Positions 1 to 9,245 of a DNA stretch of 64,000 bases are shown here, piece after piece. The stretch comes from CAYVAP01 sp964521065 (GTDB taxonomy: Bacteria > Bacteroidota > Bacteroidia > J057), in contig CAZFPQ010000003.1 of assembly GCA_964521065.1 (NCBI GenBank), forward strand, positions 20,440 through 84,439. Direction: 5' to 3'. A program made the position numbers and the translations under genes. Positions within the stretch are counted from its first letter, which is position 1, and each line of letters begins with the position of its first letter. The notes below the pieces were generated by a model that worked only from the letters and a program-made list of their open reading frames with translations, was not told where the DNA came from and ran no database searches.

Positions 1-2975
1 GTGGAGACTTCTACATCTGCCAGTTCTAAGGTAAATGCACCATTGGAAAGCGTCAGTTCTACTTGACCCTCCGTTTCTAGCTGACGAATATTCGCTTGAT
101 CAAATTGTCCCAATTTTGCGGCGATCTCTTTGATCAATTTTCCCACCTTAGGTCCCAAGGCCTTAAAGTTTGGCTTGACCTTTTTGACCAAAATGCTGTT
201 GTCCTCCGTAATGTATTCTAGGGTCTTGATGTTGGTCTCACCCGCAATCAAATCCTGTACCTTGACCAACTCAGCCCTTAAATCGGGATCTAATATAGCA
301 ACCATAGCTTTGCTCAATGGCTGACGCACTTTGATCTTATCTTTACGTCTCAGGCTGAGAATCAAAGAGGTAACCCGCTGAGCCATGTCCATTCGGGCTT
401 CGCCTGCCCGATCAATCGCAGCTTCAGTCACTTCAGGGAAAGCAAGGAGGTGGACGCTTTCGGTCCTTCCCGTTAAGTCCCGATATAGCTTCTCGGCATA
501 GAAAGGGGCGATGGGGCTCATCAAGATGCTCACGGTTCGTAGACACTCGTGTAGAGTCTGGAAAGCGGCCCGGTCTCCATCCCAGAAACTCCGCCGAGAA
601 AGGCGTACGTACCAGTTGGACAACTGCTCCTGTACGAAGGAATCGATGGCCCTGACCGCCCTAGTAGGCTCGTAGTCATCCATGTAACCCTCCACCTCTC
701 GAATCAATGAATTGAGACTAGAGAGAATCCATTGGTCCAATTCGCTGCGTTCAGCAAGAGGAATTTCTTCCCCATATTCAAACTGGGCCAAGTTGGCATA
801 CAGCGCAAAGAAGCTGTAGGTATTGCTGAGGGTTCCAAAGAATTTCCGCTGCACCTCTTGGATACCAGCCAGGTCGAAACGCAGGTTCTCCCAAGGTTGA
901 GAGTTGCCGATGATGTACCAGCGGGTAGCATCGGCCCCATAGGTATCGATGGTCTTGAAGGGATCTACTACGTTGCCCAATCGCTTGGACATCTTGCGGC
1001 CATCTTTGTCTAGCAGCAAGCCGGTAGAAATCACATTTTTGAAGGCAACGCTGTCTTCTAGCATCACCGCAATGGCATGCAGGGTAAAAAACCAACCCCG
1101 CGTTTGGTCTACCCCTTCAGATATAAAATCTGCAGGGAAGTTATTTTTGAATACTTCCTGGTTTTCGAAGGGATAATGCCACTGGGCAAAAGGCATGGAT
1201 CCTGAATCAAACCAAACGTCGATCAGATCGCTCTCACGACGCATCGCTTGCCCAGTATCCGAAACCAACACCACTTCATCTACCCCAGGTTTGTGCAGAT
1301 CTAGTTCTTCGAAAAACTGCTCCACGTAGCTTGCCTGCATCAAACCCGCCTCAACAGACTTTTCCATCTCGCTGCGCAGCTCGGCAACAGAACCAATGCA
1401 CTTGGCCTCGCTGCCATCTTCACTGCGCCAAACGGGCAAAGGTATGCCCCAATAGCGAGAACGAGAAAGGTTCCAGTCTACCAGATTTTCTAGCCAGTTC
1501 CCAAATCGGCCCGTCCCGGTAGAAGCGGGCTTCCAATTGATCTCCTGGTTTTTGGAGAGCAGATTGTCTTTTACCGCCGTGGTGCGGATAAACCAGCTAT
1601 CCAAGGGATAGTACAGCACAGGGCGATCGGTACGCCAGCAGTGAGGATAGCTGTGTTCGTATTTTTCGACTTTGAAAGCCTTGTTCTCTTGTTTGAGTTT
1701 GATGGCTATGTCTACGTCCACGCTACGGTCTTCTTCCTGGCCATAGTCCTTGACGTAGCGCCCCGCAAAATCAGTCACCTCATCCACAAAACGCCCTTGC
1801 TTGTTGACCAAGGGGGCAGGGTTGCCATCGGCATCGGTCACCATCAAAGGTGGGATGTCATTTTGCTGAGCCACCAAAAAGTCATCAGAACCGAAGGTAG
1901 GTGAAATGTGTACGATGCCTGTTCCGTCCTCAGTAGATACAAAATCTCCTAAGATGACCCGAAAAGCAGGATTATCAGGCTGCACATAGGGCATCAATTG
2001 GTGGTACTCCAAACCCGCCAGTTCGGCCCCCAAGTATTCAGCCCGAACCTCGAAAGGAATCAGTTTGGCACCAGGCTCATAATCTGCCAGGGCAAGCTCA
2101 GACGCTTTTTCATTGAAGTATTTGCCCATCAAGTCCTTGGCCATGATCACGGTCTGAGGCTGATAGGTATAAGGATTGAAGGTCTTCACCACCACATAGG
2201 TGATCTGTGCTCCCACCGCCAAGGCCGTATTGGCAGGCAAGGTCCAAGGTGTAGTCGTCCAGGCTACGAAGTAAGTGGCGCTGTCCTCATCCAGCAGTTG
2301 CTGGGCCAAAGGATGTGCTCCGGCCTTGATTTCAAACTGAGCCGTGACCGAGGTATCTTTGATGTCCTTGTAGGTACCCGGCATGTTGAGCTCATGAGAA
2401 CTCAGTCCAGTTCCCGCTGCTGGGGAATAAGGCTGGATGGTAAAGCCTTTGTAAAGCAGGTCTTTTTCCCAAAGTCTTTTCAGCAAATGCCAGACCGATT
2501 CGATGTAGTTGTTCTCAAAAGTGATGTAGGGATCGTCTAGGTCAACCCAGTAGCCCATTTTACGGGTCAAGTCGTCCCATAGATCTTTGAATTTGAGCAC
2601 ATCAGCTCGGCATTCAGCGTTATATTCTTTGATGGAGATTTTGGTCCCAATGTCTTCTTTGGTGATGCCTAGTCTCTTTTCGACCTGTAACTCGACAGGG
2701 AGTCCGTGGGTATCCCAACCTCCTTTGCGCTTCACCTGAAAGCCCTGAAGCGTCTTATATCGACAGACCAAATCCTTGATGGTCCTTGCAATCACGTGAT
2801 GAATACCTGGCTTACCATTGGCAGAGGGAGGACCTTCATAAAAGGTGAAACTGGGCTTCCCTTCTCTCGAGTCAATGCTTCGCTCAAAAGTTTGCTCAGA
2901 TTCCCACCAGTTCAATACTTCCTTGTCTACTTCAGTAAAGGAAAGCTGTTTGTATTCTGGATATCGCTTAGACAT
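1..2975 (-). CDS. ileS: Isoleucyl-tRNA synthetase, C-terminus beyond the window
   Basis: Cytoplasmic class I aminoacyl-tRNA synthetase that charges tRNA-Ile. The reading frame is open on the minus strand from the left edge to an ATG whose product begins MSKRYPEYKQL, typical of the family. The first class I signature is seen as GPPSANGKPGIHH (HIGH equivalent at about residues 57-60). The second is KMSKR at residues 661-665. Between them is the editing-domain insertion, including WTTTPWTLPAN. About 990 residues are present; the family usually has 1000-1150, so only the end of the C-terminal domain is missing. In-frame codons upstream of this ATG give no better start. The identification is firm. 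Confidence 0.97.
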   Translation of the reverse strand, partial: MSKRYPEYKQLSFTEVDKEVLNWWESEQTFERSIDSREGKPSFTFYEGPPSANGKPGIHHVIARTIKDLVCRYKTLQGFQVKRKGGWDTHGLPVELQVEKRLGITKEDIGTKISIKEYNAECRADVLKFKDLWDDLTRKMGYWVDLDDPYITFENNYIESVWHLLKRLWEKDLLYKGFTIQPYSPAAGTGLSSHELNMPGTYKDIKDTSVTAQFEIKAGAHPLAQQLLDEDSATYFVAWTTTPWTLPANTALAVGAQITYVVVKTFNPYTYQPQTVIMAKDLMGKYFNEKASELALADYEPGAKLIPFEVRAEYLGAELAGLEYHQLMPYVQPDNPAFRVILGDFVSTEDGTGIVHISPTFGSDDFLVAQQNDIPPLMVTDADGNPAPLVNKQGRFVDEVTDFAGRYVKDYGQEEDRSVDVDIAIKLKQENKAFKVEKYEHSYPHCWRTDRPVLYYPLDSWFIRTTAVKDNLLSKNQEINWKPASTGTGRFGNWLENLVDWNLSRSRYWGIPLPVWRSEDGSEAKCIGSVAELRSEMEKSVEAGLMQASYVEQFFEELDLHKPGVDEVVLVSDTGQAMRRESDLIDVWFDSGSMPFAQWHYPFENQEVFKNNFPADFISEGVDQTRGWFFTLHAIAVMLEDSVAFKNVISTGLLLDKDGRKMSKRLGNVVDPFKTIDTYGADATRWYIIGNSQPWENLRFDLAGIQEVQRKFFGTLSNTYSFFALYANLAQFEYGEEIPLAERSELDQWILSSLNSLIREVEGYMDDYEPTRAVRAIDSFVQEQLSNWYVRLSRRSFWDGDRAAFQTLHECLRTVSILMSPIAPFYAEKLYRDLTGRTESVHLLAFPEVTEAAIDRAGEARMDMAQRVTSLILSLRRKDKIKVRQPLSKAMVAILDPDLRAELVKVQDLIAGETNIKTLEYITEDNSILVKKVKPNFKALGPKVGKLIKEIAAKLGQFDQANIRQLETEGQVELTLSNGAFTLELADVEVS

Positions 2976-3084
2976 AAACGCATTCAAGTTGATACTGGTA
3001 TCAAAGGTGCTGGCAATACGATTGGGGCATCACAGGGTTTCAAACCCAACATATAGACAAAACCCACTTTGATAAAAGCGAGTG

Positions 3085-3092
3085 CAAATATA
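3085..3092 (-). promoter_or_regulatory. Candidate -7 box (TATATTTG) for ileS
   Basis: Read on the minus strand the bases give TATATTTG, matching the Bacteroidota -7 consensus TAnnTTTG. A loose -33 element (GGTTTAAC) lies about 21 bp further upstream. Transcription would begin roughly 100 nt before the ileS ATG. The rest of the spacer up to the next gene (2976-3405) holds no credible gene. The box was identified by eye only. Confidence 0.4.
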
Positions 3093-3405
3093 TGAAAAAA
3101 GCCTGTCTTATGTTAAACCGGGAAAGGGCGATTTTAATCAGTCAATTGTGGGGACAAGGGAGATTTTTACGAGAATGAAGATATCCCCTTCCTTGTTACG
3201 GAGCCTCTATGGCTCCCTACCCAATATCCCCTATTCCGCCCTCCCTACCATAGAAGCCATTCTTCTTCTTTTCCCCCTGCCCATCGCTTAGGGGTTTTTG
3301 ATGAAATTTCCCATATTAAGTACTAAGTGTTGCCCCATGGAGCAAAAGAGCTTGCCAGAAGGCTACTGAACCTCTCGGGCTCCAATCGCCGATAAACTAC
3401 TTGCC

Positions 3406-4752
3406 ATGTCGACTAGCCAAAGAAGAGACTTTCTAAAAAAGATGGCCCTTGCTGGGGCCGCCATGTCCACAGGAAATTTATGGGAGGCACAGGCCTCTGC
3501 TTTGTCCATGTCAAGGCCTCAGTCAAAGGGCCGGGGTGACCAGAGCACCGTTCGAATCGCTTTGGTCGGTGCAGGTGGCATGGGCATGGAAGATACCCGC
3601 ACCTGCCTTAGGCATGATTCGGTAGAGCTGGTTGCCGTATGCGACCTCTACCAGGGGCGCCTCCAAGCTGCCAAAGATCGCTGGGGTGAACAGCTCTTCT
3701 TGACTACCGATTATCAAGAGATTCTGAAACGAGAGGACGTCGATGCCATCATCCTGGCTACTCCGGATCACTGGCATCAACAAATTTCCATCGATGCCCT
3801 CAAAGCGGGTAAACACGTGTATTGCGAAAAGCCCATGGTTCATTCCGTTAAGGAGGGCCATGCACTCATAGAGGCCTGGCGGAAATCTGGAAAAATCTTC
3901 ATGGTAGGCAGCCAGGGACTCTCTTCCTTAGGCAATGAAAAGGCCAAAGCATTGCTCGCCGAGGGTGCCATCGGGGAATTGAACTACGCAGAAGGGTTCT
4001 GGGCCCGGCATTCGCCGGTAGGAGCCTGGCAATATCCGATTCCCGACGATGCTTCCACGGATACAGTAGACTGGGAACGCTACGTGAGCAATACCACCCA
4101 GCGCCCTTTTGACCCCTTGAGGTTTTTTCGCTGGAGGAATTATCTCGACTACGGCACGGGCATGTCTGGGGACCTCTTTGTCCATCTGTTTTCCAGCTTA
4201 CACTTCATCACCGACTCGCTAGGCCCAAATCGAATCAGTGCCATGGGAGGGCTTCGCTACTGGAAGGATGGCCGGGAAGTTCCAGACGTTTTACTCGGCA
4301 TGTTTCAATATCCCCAAGCTGATGCACATCCCGGTTTCAACCTGTCGCTGCGCTGCAATTTCGTAGACGGCACCAGTGGCACCACCTACCTCCGCTTGGT
4401 CGGCAGCGAAGGCTCCATGGATGTCAAGTGGGAAGAAGTCGTACTTCGTCGAAATCAGGCCCAACCAGGGGATGCTTTTGCCCAAGCTAAAGCCAAGGAA
4501 GCCGGTGAAGTCATCGGGGATCGAAAGCGCATGGTTCCCCCGCAGGAAATGATTTTCCAAGTTGAAAAGGGCTACAAAGGTGCCCACTATGACCACTTTC
4601 GGAATTGGCTCCAGGCCATTCGTCAAGGAGGATCGGTGGTAGAAGACCCTGTCTTTGGTTTCCGGGCAGCTGCTCCCGCTTTGCTCTGCAACGATAGCTA
4701 CCACCAAAACACCTATATCCAGTGGGACCCCATCACTATGCAGGTAATCTAG
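3406..4752 (+). CDS. Tat-exported Gfo/Idh/MocA family oxidoreductase
   Basis: NAD(P)-dependent sugar or polyol oxidoreductase of the glucose-fructose oxidoreductase family, probably periplasmic. The N-terminus carries a twin-arginine signal (QRRDFLKK, arginines 6-7) followed by an Ala/Gly-rich stretch. The Rossmann motif ALVGAGGMG lies near residues 52-60 and the family EKP motif at 141-143 (VYCEKPM). The length of 448 aa is normal for exported Bacteroidota members. A DUF1080 lipoprotein follows 64 bp downstream on the same strand. That pairing is common in this phylum, where DUF1080 proteins are linked to 3-keto-glycoside metabolism, so the two may act on the same glycoside. The substrate cannot be read from the sequence. 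Confidence 0.93.
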   Translation: MSTSQRRDFLKKMALAGAAMSTGNLWEAQASALSMSRPQSKGRGDQSTVRIALVGAGGMGMEDTRTCLRHDSVELVAVCDLYQGRLQAAKDRWGEQLFLTTDYQEILKREDVDAIILATPDHWHQQISIDALKAGKHVYCEKPMVHSVKEGHALIEAWRKSGKIFMVGSQGLSSLGNEKAKALLAEGAIGELNYAEGFWARHSPVGAWQYPIPDDASTDTVDWERYVSNTTQRPFDPLRFFRWRNYLDYGTGMSGDLFVHLFSSLHFITDSLGPNRISAMGGLRYWKDGREVPDVLLGMFQYPQADAHPGFNLSLRCNFVDGTSGTTYLRLVGSEGSMDVKWEEVVLRRNQAQPGDAFAQAKAKEAGEVIGDRKRMVPPQEMIFQVEKGYKGAHYDHFRNWLQAIRQGGSVVEDPVFGFRAAAPALLCNDSYHQNTYIQWDPITMQVI

Positions 4753-4816
4753 GCCACCTCTTCCAGCAAAAAGCTCTTTCGGTATTTCCCTAACACTCCA
4801 TTCACCCTCTATCCAT

Positions 4817-5551
4817 ATGCGATTCCTTTTACTCTCTATTCCATTTCTGCTCGCCCTATCCTGTAGCACCCCCTCACAAAATGACCATGGCAATGATGAT
4901 CAGGATCAAGCTTCACAAAGTGACACCTCTCAGGAAAGCTGGGACTATGTATTTGATGGCAAAAGCTTAGCGGGCTGGCGAGGTTTCAATGCTGAAACGG
5001 CACCTGACAGTTGGAAAATCGAAGATGGACTCCTCACCTGTGACGCCTCAGGGGGGGCGGTGGGAGGGGACCTGATTTATGCGGAACAACAGTTTGGAAA
5101 TTTTGAATGGGAAGTGGAATGGAAAATAGAAACAGGTGGCAACAGCGGGCTTTTTTACCACGGAGTAGAAGGAAAACAATATCCCCATATCTACGACAAT
5201 GCTCCTGAATATCAGCTGATCGATGACATGGAATTTCCTGAGCCACTTGAGCCCTGGCAATCAGTGGGTGCCGATTACGCCATGTACGACCCTGACAGCA
5301 GCAAGGTCATTAAGCCCGCAGGTGAGTGGAACTCTTCTCGAATTGTTTTCAGTCCAGAAAAAGTAGAGCATTACCTCAACGGGCAATTGGTGGTATCCTT
5401 TGTACCCTGGTCAGAGGATTGGTATCAACGCAAGGCCGCCAGCAAATGGAAGGACCATGCAGATTACGGGGAGGCACGGAAAGGATACATTGGCCTACAA
5501 GATCACGGGCACCGCATCTGGTTTCGGAGCATACGAATTAGAGAGATATAA
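4817..5551 (+). CDS. DUF1080 (3-keto-disaccharide hydrolase-like) lipoprotein
   Basis: Predicted lipoprotein: a hydrophobic leader ends in the lipobox LALSC with the lipidated cysteine near residue 17, followed by a Ser/Asp/Gln-rich linker. The DUF1080 domain, a concanavalin-like beta-sandwich, fills the rest. It begins at WDYVFDGKSLAGW and includes GNSGLFYHGVEG and the closing GYIGLQDHGHRIWFRSIRIREI. Characterised relatives cleave or process 3-keto-glycosides. Genetic linkage to the upstream Tat oxidoreductase fits an oxidise-then-cleave pathway at the cell envelope, which is inference. The length of 244 aa is typical. Confidence 0.92.
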   Translation: MRFLLLSIPFLLALSCSTPSQNDHGNDDQDQASQSDTSQESWDYVFDGKSLAGWRGFNAETAPDSWKIEDGLLTCDASGGAVGGDLIYAEQQFGNFEWEVEWKIETGGNSGLFYHGVEGKQYPHIYDNAPEYQLIDDMEFPEPLEPWQSVGADYAMYDPDSSKVIKPAGEWNSSRIVFSPEKVEHYLNGQLVVSFVPWSEDWYQRKAASKWKDHADYGEARKGYIGLQDHGHRIWFRSIRIREI

Positions 5552-5705
5552 GGTGATTTTGGGACATTGGGACAAAAACGTAATTGCAGAATGGAAACAA
5601 GCTTTCTACTTGGCCAAAAGCTGGGCAGGAGGTCAAAAGAATACGGGGTAAGGAGCTTTGCTGAGGTTCAACCTGTCCATATCCCCTCCTTTGCACCCAC
5701 ATAGC

Positions 5706-6152
5706 CTACATCCTGGAATCTAGCATCAACGTAACTGGGCCGTCATTCAGCAGGGAAACCTGCATGTTGGCTCCAAAGCGGCCCGTGGCCACCTTGCCAT
5801 CAAACTGCTGCCGCAATGCCGCTACAAAGGCTTCGTAACGGGGCTCAGCCATCGCCGGAGGGGCAGATTGCGTGTAAGAGGGACGGTTTCCTTTTTTTGC
5901 ATCAGCAAAAAGCGTGAACTGAGACACCACCAACAGTTCTCCTCCCACCTGACTTACATTCAGGTTCATTTTTCCTGCTTCATCGTTGAAAATCCGTAGC
6001 TGGGTGATCTTTCGAATCAGAAAAGCTTGATCAGTTTCTCCATCCCCATGGGTGACGCCGAGTAATACCAAGAGCCCAGGTCCAATTTCACCTGCAATTT
6101 CTCCTCCGATCTCTACCTTGGCTTGGGATACTCGCTGTATTAGTGCACGCAT
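5706..6152 (-). CDS. dtd: D-aminoacyl-tRNA deacylase
   Basis: Cytoplasmic proofreading enzyme that hydrolyses D-amino acids, and mischarged glycine, from tRNA. The 148-aa length is exactly that of the family. The diagnostic SQFT motif is at residues 77-80 and the Gly-cisPro motif appears as NDGPVT at 136-141. The start MRALIQRVSQAKVE is canonical. It is probably transcribed alone: the neighbouring caspase-family gene ends 276 bp upstream on the same strand and the next gene to the left is on the other strand. Confidence 0.97.
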   Translation of the reverse strand: MRALIQRVSQAKVEIGGEIAGEIGPGLLVLLGVTHGDGETDQAFLIRKITQLRIFNDEAGKMNLNVSQVGGELLVVSQFTLFADAKKGNRPSYTQSAPPAMAEPRYEAFVAALRQQFDGKVATGRFGANMQVSLLNDGPVTLMLDSRM

Positions 6153-6428
6153 AAAAACTTCCTAAGAGGCTGTTGAGTTTTGGGTGTTCCGAGCCGGGAG
6201 GCTAGATTTCTTGGTTCTGACAAGCAGACCTTGGGAGGAATAGCGGGCTATTCTGAGAAAAATCGGCGTAGTCAAGCTCCTAGTTGGGATCCTTAATCCC
6301 AAGTACTCGTGGCAAGACAAGTTTAGGCCGTAAGCTCAACATCCAAACAGCCTCAAAACCCCCACTAAAAAGGATCAACCGCTTACTTAGCCTAGAACCA
6401 CCTAATCCTCCTCCCAACATCTCAGCTC

Positions 6429-8429
6429 TCACACACTCTCCTTTATCAAAGTAATCGACACCTGGTTGACGTTCCAATCGGCGATATCCGTAGCAGGTCC
6501 CGTTCCAAATAGCAGGGCTCGGGTATTGCTTTGCTCTTCTAAGCTACGGGTGCGCGGGCGGGGCTGACCCAACTCCGGCAGCCGCATCATGCGCCCATCA
6601 AACTCCTCAGTAGAGAAGACCAACTTGAATACCTCTGTGACTTGATGGCGTCCCAGAGCAGATTGACTAGATGAAACCCCTCCAGAAATCGCCGTCCCTT
6701 CAGCAGCCCAAGCACTTTGCCCAGGTTCCAACCACATTCCCCCTTGAGGAATGGCATCTGGATTGATTTCAAACTGCGAGGAAAGATAGAGCAAGGATCC
6801 AAATAGCCTGCGCTGTCCTGTGTTGACCATGCGAAGCCGAAAGCGAGGTCGGTCCTGCTCTCCCCGATAGCGGAAAATCATGCCCAAGCCCCCTTGGTCC
6901 AAGACCTCATCCCGATCTGGATGAACCAACTCTATTTTCATGGATTCTGAAAACAGGGTACTACCTGGATTTTGCATGTCCAAGACACGCTCCCAACGGG
7001 CAATATGAATCAGGTGATCGATGGTCTTCTCAGCAGATTGCGTAGAAATGTCCTGGGTCGGGGCAAAAAGCGGCAGGGCGTCAGCATTGGTCTGCCGGAT
7101 CACGTAATACTGCCCTTGTCGAGAGGCCACCACCAAATAATCAGCTTCTCCTTCACGACGAGCTTCGCTCAGATACAGTTTGGCCTCATGTGCTTGTCCC
7201 ATGGCTTGCTGCAAAGCAGAAAGGGCAGAGTTGGGGGCTCCTTTGAAAAATACGGGCATCGAGGCCACCGACATGGTGAAGATCTTGGTCCGGTAGAAAC
7301 CTTTCTTATCTAGCGAAAGCGTTCCTTCTAGCCTTACCAAGCTCTCGGTGGGCCTCACTTCTCGGATCGATACTTTTCCCAAAGCTTGGCTTGGGTCTTC
7401 CATCTGGGCCGTGGTGGCCTGCTCCCCGTAAACGGAAAGCAAGGTTTGGCCCGAAGTAAAGCTCCCTCCCACCAAGCCTTGTACGGCACCGGCATCAATT
7501 TTCCAGCCTAGTTCTCGGTCAAAAGTCAGGGTATAATAGTTGGTGTCTAGGGTCGTGAGGCCCTCTAGGAACACCAAATTGGCGTCTTCTGGAGTAGAGG
7601 CGTATAGCTGAGGGCTCTGGTCAAAGGTTCTTTCCAGCACCAAGGAACGAACCCGTCGCATCAAGTCGGTATAGGTAAGCGGACCTACCGCATTTTCCAG
7701 CACCTCAATCATCGAGTAGGTAAATACTCCGCGAGGTGATCCCCCTAGCAAGGTTTCCTTGGCTAATTCAAACGATTGGGCAGCAGACAAGTGGATGTGC
7801 CGAGGCTTAGGCACGATCATCTGATCGGGGTTGTCTAGCGCAAACACACTGCGATCGGTGTTGAGATCGCGCGGCAAAATGTAATCGTCCAAGGAGCGAG
7901 TCCGCTCTGGAATCTCATCAAAGGCCCGAATTTTCACCTCGGCTTCTTCCAATTGTCCCAGGTCACGGGTACCTGAGCCCGAGTTGCAGCAATCGTAGAT
8001 GACCACGATATGCGGGTCACGTCGAGCTACGAGGTCCAAGAGGGTAGCTATTTCCTTGTCGGCCAAGTCCATGCCATCGGGTTGGCGGCTGTCGTAGCAG
8101 ACCAAGGTCTCATTTTGTCCGTCAGGTTCTATGGCAGAAAAGATCGGATGGGAACGCTCTTGTGCTCCGTGGCCACTGAAGTAGAAAAAGGCAATATCGT
8201 TCTCCCCAGCTTGGGTAAGGTGGGATTCAAACTTCTTGACCACGTTGAAGCGGGTAGCTTCTTCATTTTCCAGCACTTCCAGGTGAAGCGGAATGCCGTT
8301 GCGCTGCATATTCCGCTGTAGATAGTCGCGCATGGCGCGCATATCATTGACGCAGCCGTCGAGCGGTGGCACAGGACGTTGGTACTTATCGATTCCTACG
8401 AACAAGGCATAGCATTGGCGGGCACTCAT
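6429..8429 (-). CDS. Caspase-family (peptidase C14) protein
   Basis: N-terminal caspase-like protease domain spanning about residues 1-260. Catalytic His87 lies in YFSGHGAQ and the catalytic Cys148 in YDCCNSGSG, so the dyad is intact. The early part (YALFVGIDKY, CVNDMRAMRDYL) matches prokaryotic metacaspase-like proteins. The remaining ~400 residues form no domain I can name; they look beta-rich and may be a DUF4384-like or stress-sensing extension. There is no signal peptide or membrane segment, so it is probably cytoplasmic. Neighbours do not suggest a substrate. Prokaryotic members are proposed to act in stress responses or regulated cell death, but nothing here proves that. Confidence 0.9.
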   Translation of the reverse strand: MSARQCYALFVGIDKYQRPVPPLDGCVNDMRAMRDYLQRNMQRNGIPLHLEVLENEEATRFNVVKKFESHLTQAGENDIAFFYFSGHGAQERSHPIFSAIEPDGQNETLVCYDSRQPDGMDLADKEIATLLDLVARRDPHIVVIYDCCNSGSGTRDLGQLEEAEVKIRAFDEIPERTRSLDDYILPRDLNTDRSVFALDNPDQMIVPKPRHIHLSAAQSFELAKETLLGGSPRGVFTYSMIEVLENAVGPLTYTDLMRRVRSLVLERTFDQSPQLYASTPEDANLVFLEGLTTLDTNYYTLTFDRELGWKIDAGAVQGLVGGSFTSGQTLLSVYGEQATTAQMEDPSQALGKVSIREVRPTESLVRLEGTLSLDKKGFYRTKIFTMSVASMPVFFKGAPNSALSALQQAMGQAHEAKLYLSEARREGEADYLVVASRQGQYYVIRQTNADALPLFAPTQDISTQSAEKTIDHLIHIARWERVLDMQNPGSTLFSESMKIELVHPDRDEVLDQGGLGMIFRYRGEQDRPRFRLRMVNTGQRRLFGSLLYLSSQFEINPDAIPQGGMWLEPGQSAWAAEGTAISGGVSSSQSALGRHQVTEVFKLVFSTEEFDGRMMRLPELGQPRPRTRSLEEQSNTRALLFGTGPATDIADWNVNQVSITLIKESV

Positions 8430-8699
8430 AGACGGGAAGGTTGGAGAATTTGGGAGTCGAGAGATGGGAGGACCTGACTTTCATGTCAGCCTTATCAAAT
8501 AAGGAAAAAGCCCTTGATCCTGCAAGTGAGAAGCGAAAGAGAGGAAGAAGTTAAAGAGTGAAAAGTTAAAAAGGGGAGGGATATGGGGACGGCGAAGGTG
8601 ATGCACTTCCGGGGCCCCATTCATTTTGTCGGTGAAGATTGGTTTCAATAAAAAGGCTATCTAAATTCATAGCAAATCGTTCACCTCCATACAAGCAAC

Positions 8700-9239
8700 A
8701 TGAAGCACTTCAGTCAAGGCTGGGCCCTTATATTCGCATCTCTAATTGCAATTTGTCTTGGGTCTGCCTGTCGAGAGCCACTACCGGAGACCAAAGGGGC
8801 TGACTCCTTCACCCCTAAAGGGATTCCAATTAAACTGGGAAACTCTGAGCCCAACCAAGTAAGCACTCAAGTCCGAAAAGCAGTCCTCGCTTTTTGGGGT
8901 CGCTTCGACTTGGCGAATGAATTTGACGGCAGTCCTTATCCAAACATCACCCAAACGCAATTACTAGACCTTCCTGAGAGGTCTTTCATTGCTGTCTCAA
9001 TCGGAGAAGCTTCCCAGATTTACTTTTCGATCAAGTACCTCAATGATGAGTATTTTGTGCTTGATTCTACTCAGAATCAAATGCATGCCTGCGCGTCCAA
9101 TGGCTGCATGACTTGCAGCTTAGCTCAATACGATTCTAAAAATACCGGAATATATTTTGGCTGTGCCTGTGAGGATGAAAGCGGCCCGTGTAACCACAGT
9201 GTCAAGAAGCGGTTAGATGAACCCAGTTCATTTGAGTAG
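8700..9239 (+). CDS. Cysteine-rich lipoprotein of unknown function
   Basis: I do not recognise this 179-aa protein. A hydrophobic leader ends in LGSAC, a lipobox with Cys24 as the lipidated residue, so it should be anchored in the outer or inner membrane facing outwards. The C-terminal third holds a cluster of six cysteines (CASNGCMTC, GCACEDESGPC). That pattern would suit disulfides or metal binding outside the cytoplasm. It ends 6 bp before the stop codon of a convergent secreted protein. The start is supported by the signal sequence. Confidence 0.7.
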   Translation: MKHFSQGWALIFASLIAICLGSACREPLPETKGADSFTPKGIPIKLGNSEPNQVSTQVRKAVLAFWGRFDLANEFDGSPYPNITQTQLLDLPERSFIAVSIGEASQIYFSIKYLNDEYFVLDSTQNQMHACASNGCMTCSLAQYDSKNTGIYFGCACEDESGPCNHSVKKRLDEPSSFE

Positions 9240-9245
9240 CATATC

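Noticed and set aside
1998..2540. A 180-codon open frame on the plus strand inside ileS
   Set aside because: It is a shadow of a conserved gene; composition and lack of motifs fit a reverse-strand reading of ileS.
3082..3291. Small plus-strand frame between ileS and the oxidoreductase gene
   Set aside because: It covers the likely ileS promoter and a T/C-rich spacer; nothing suggests translation.
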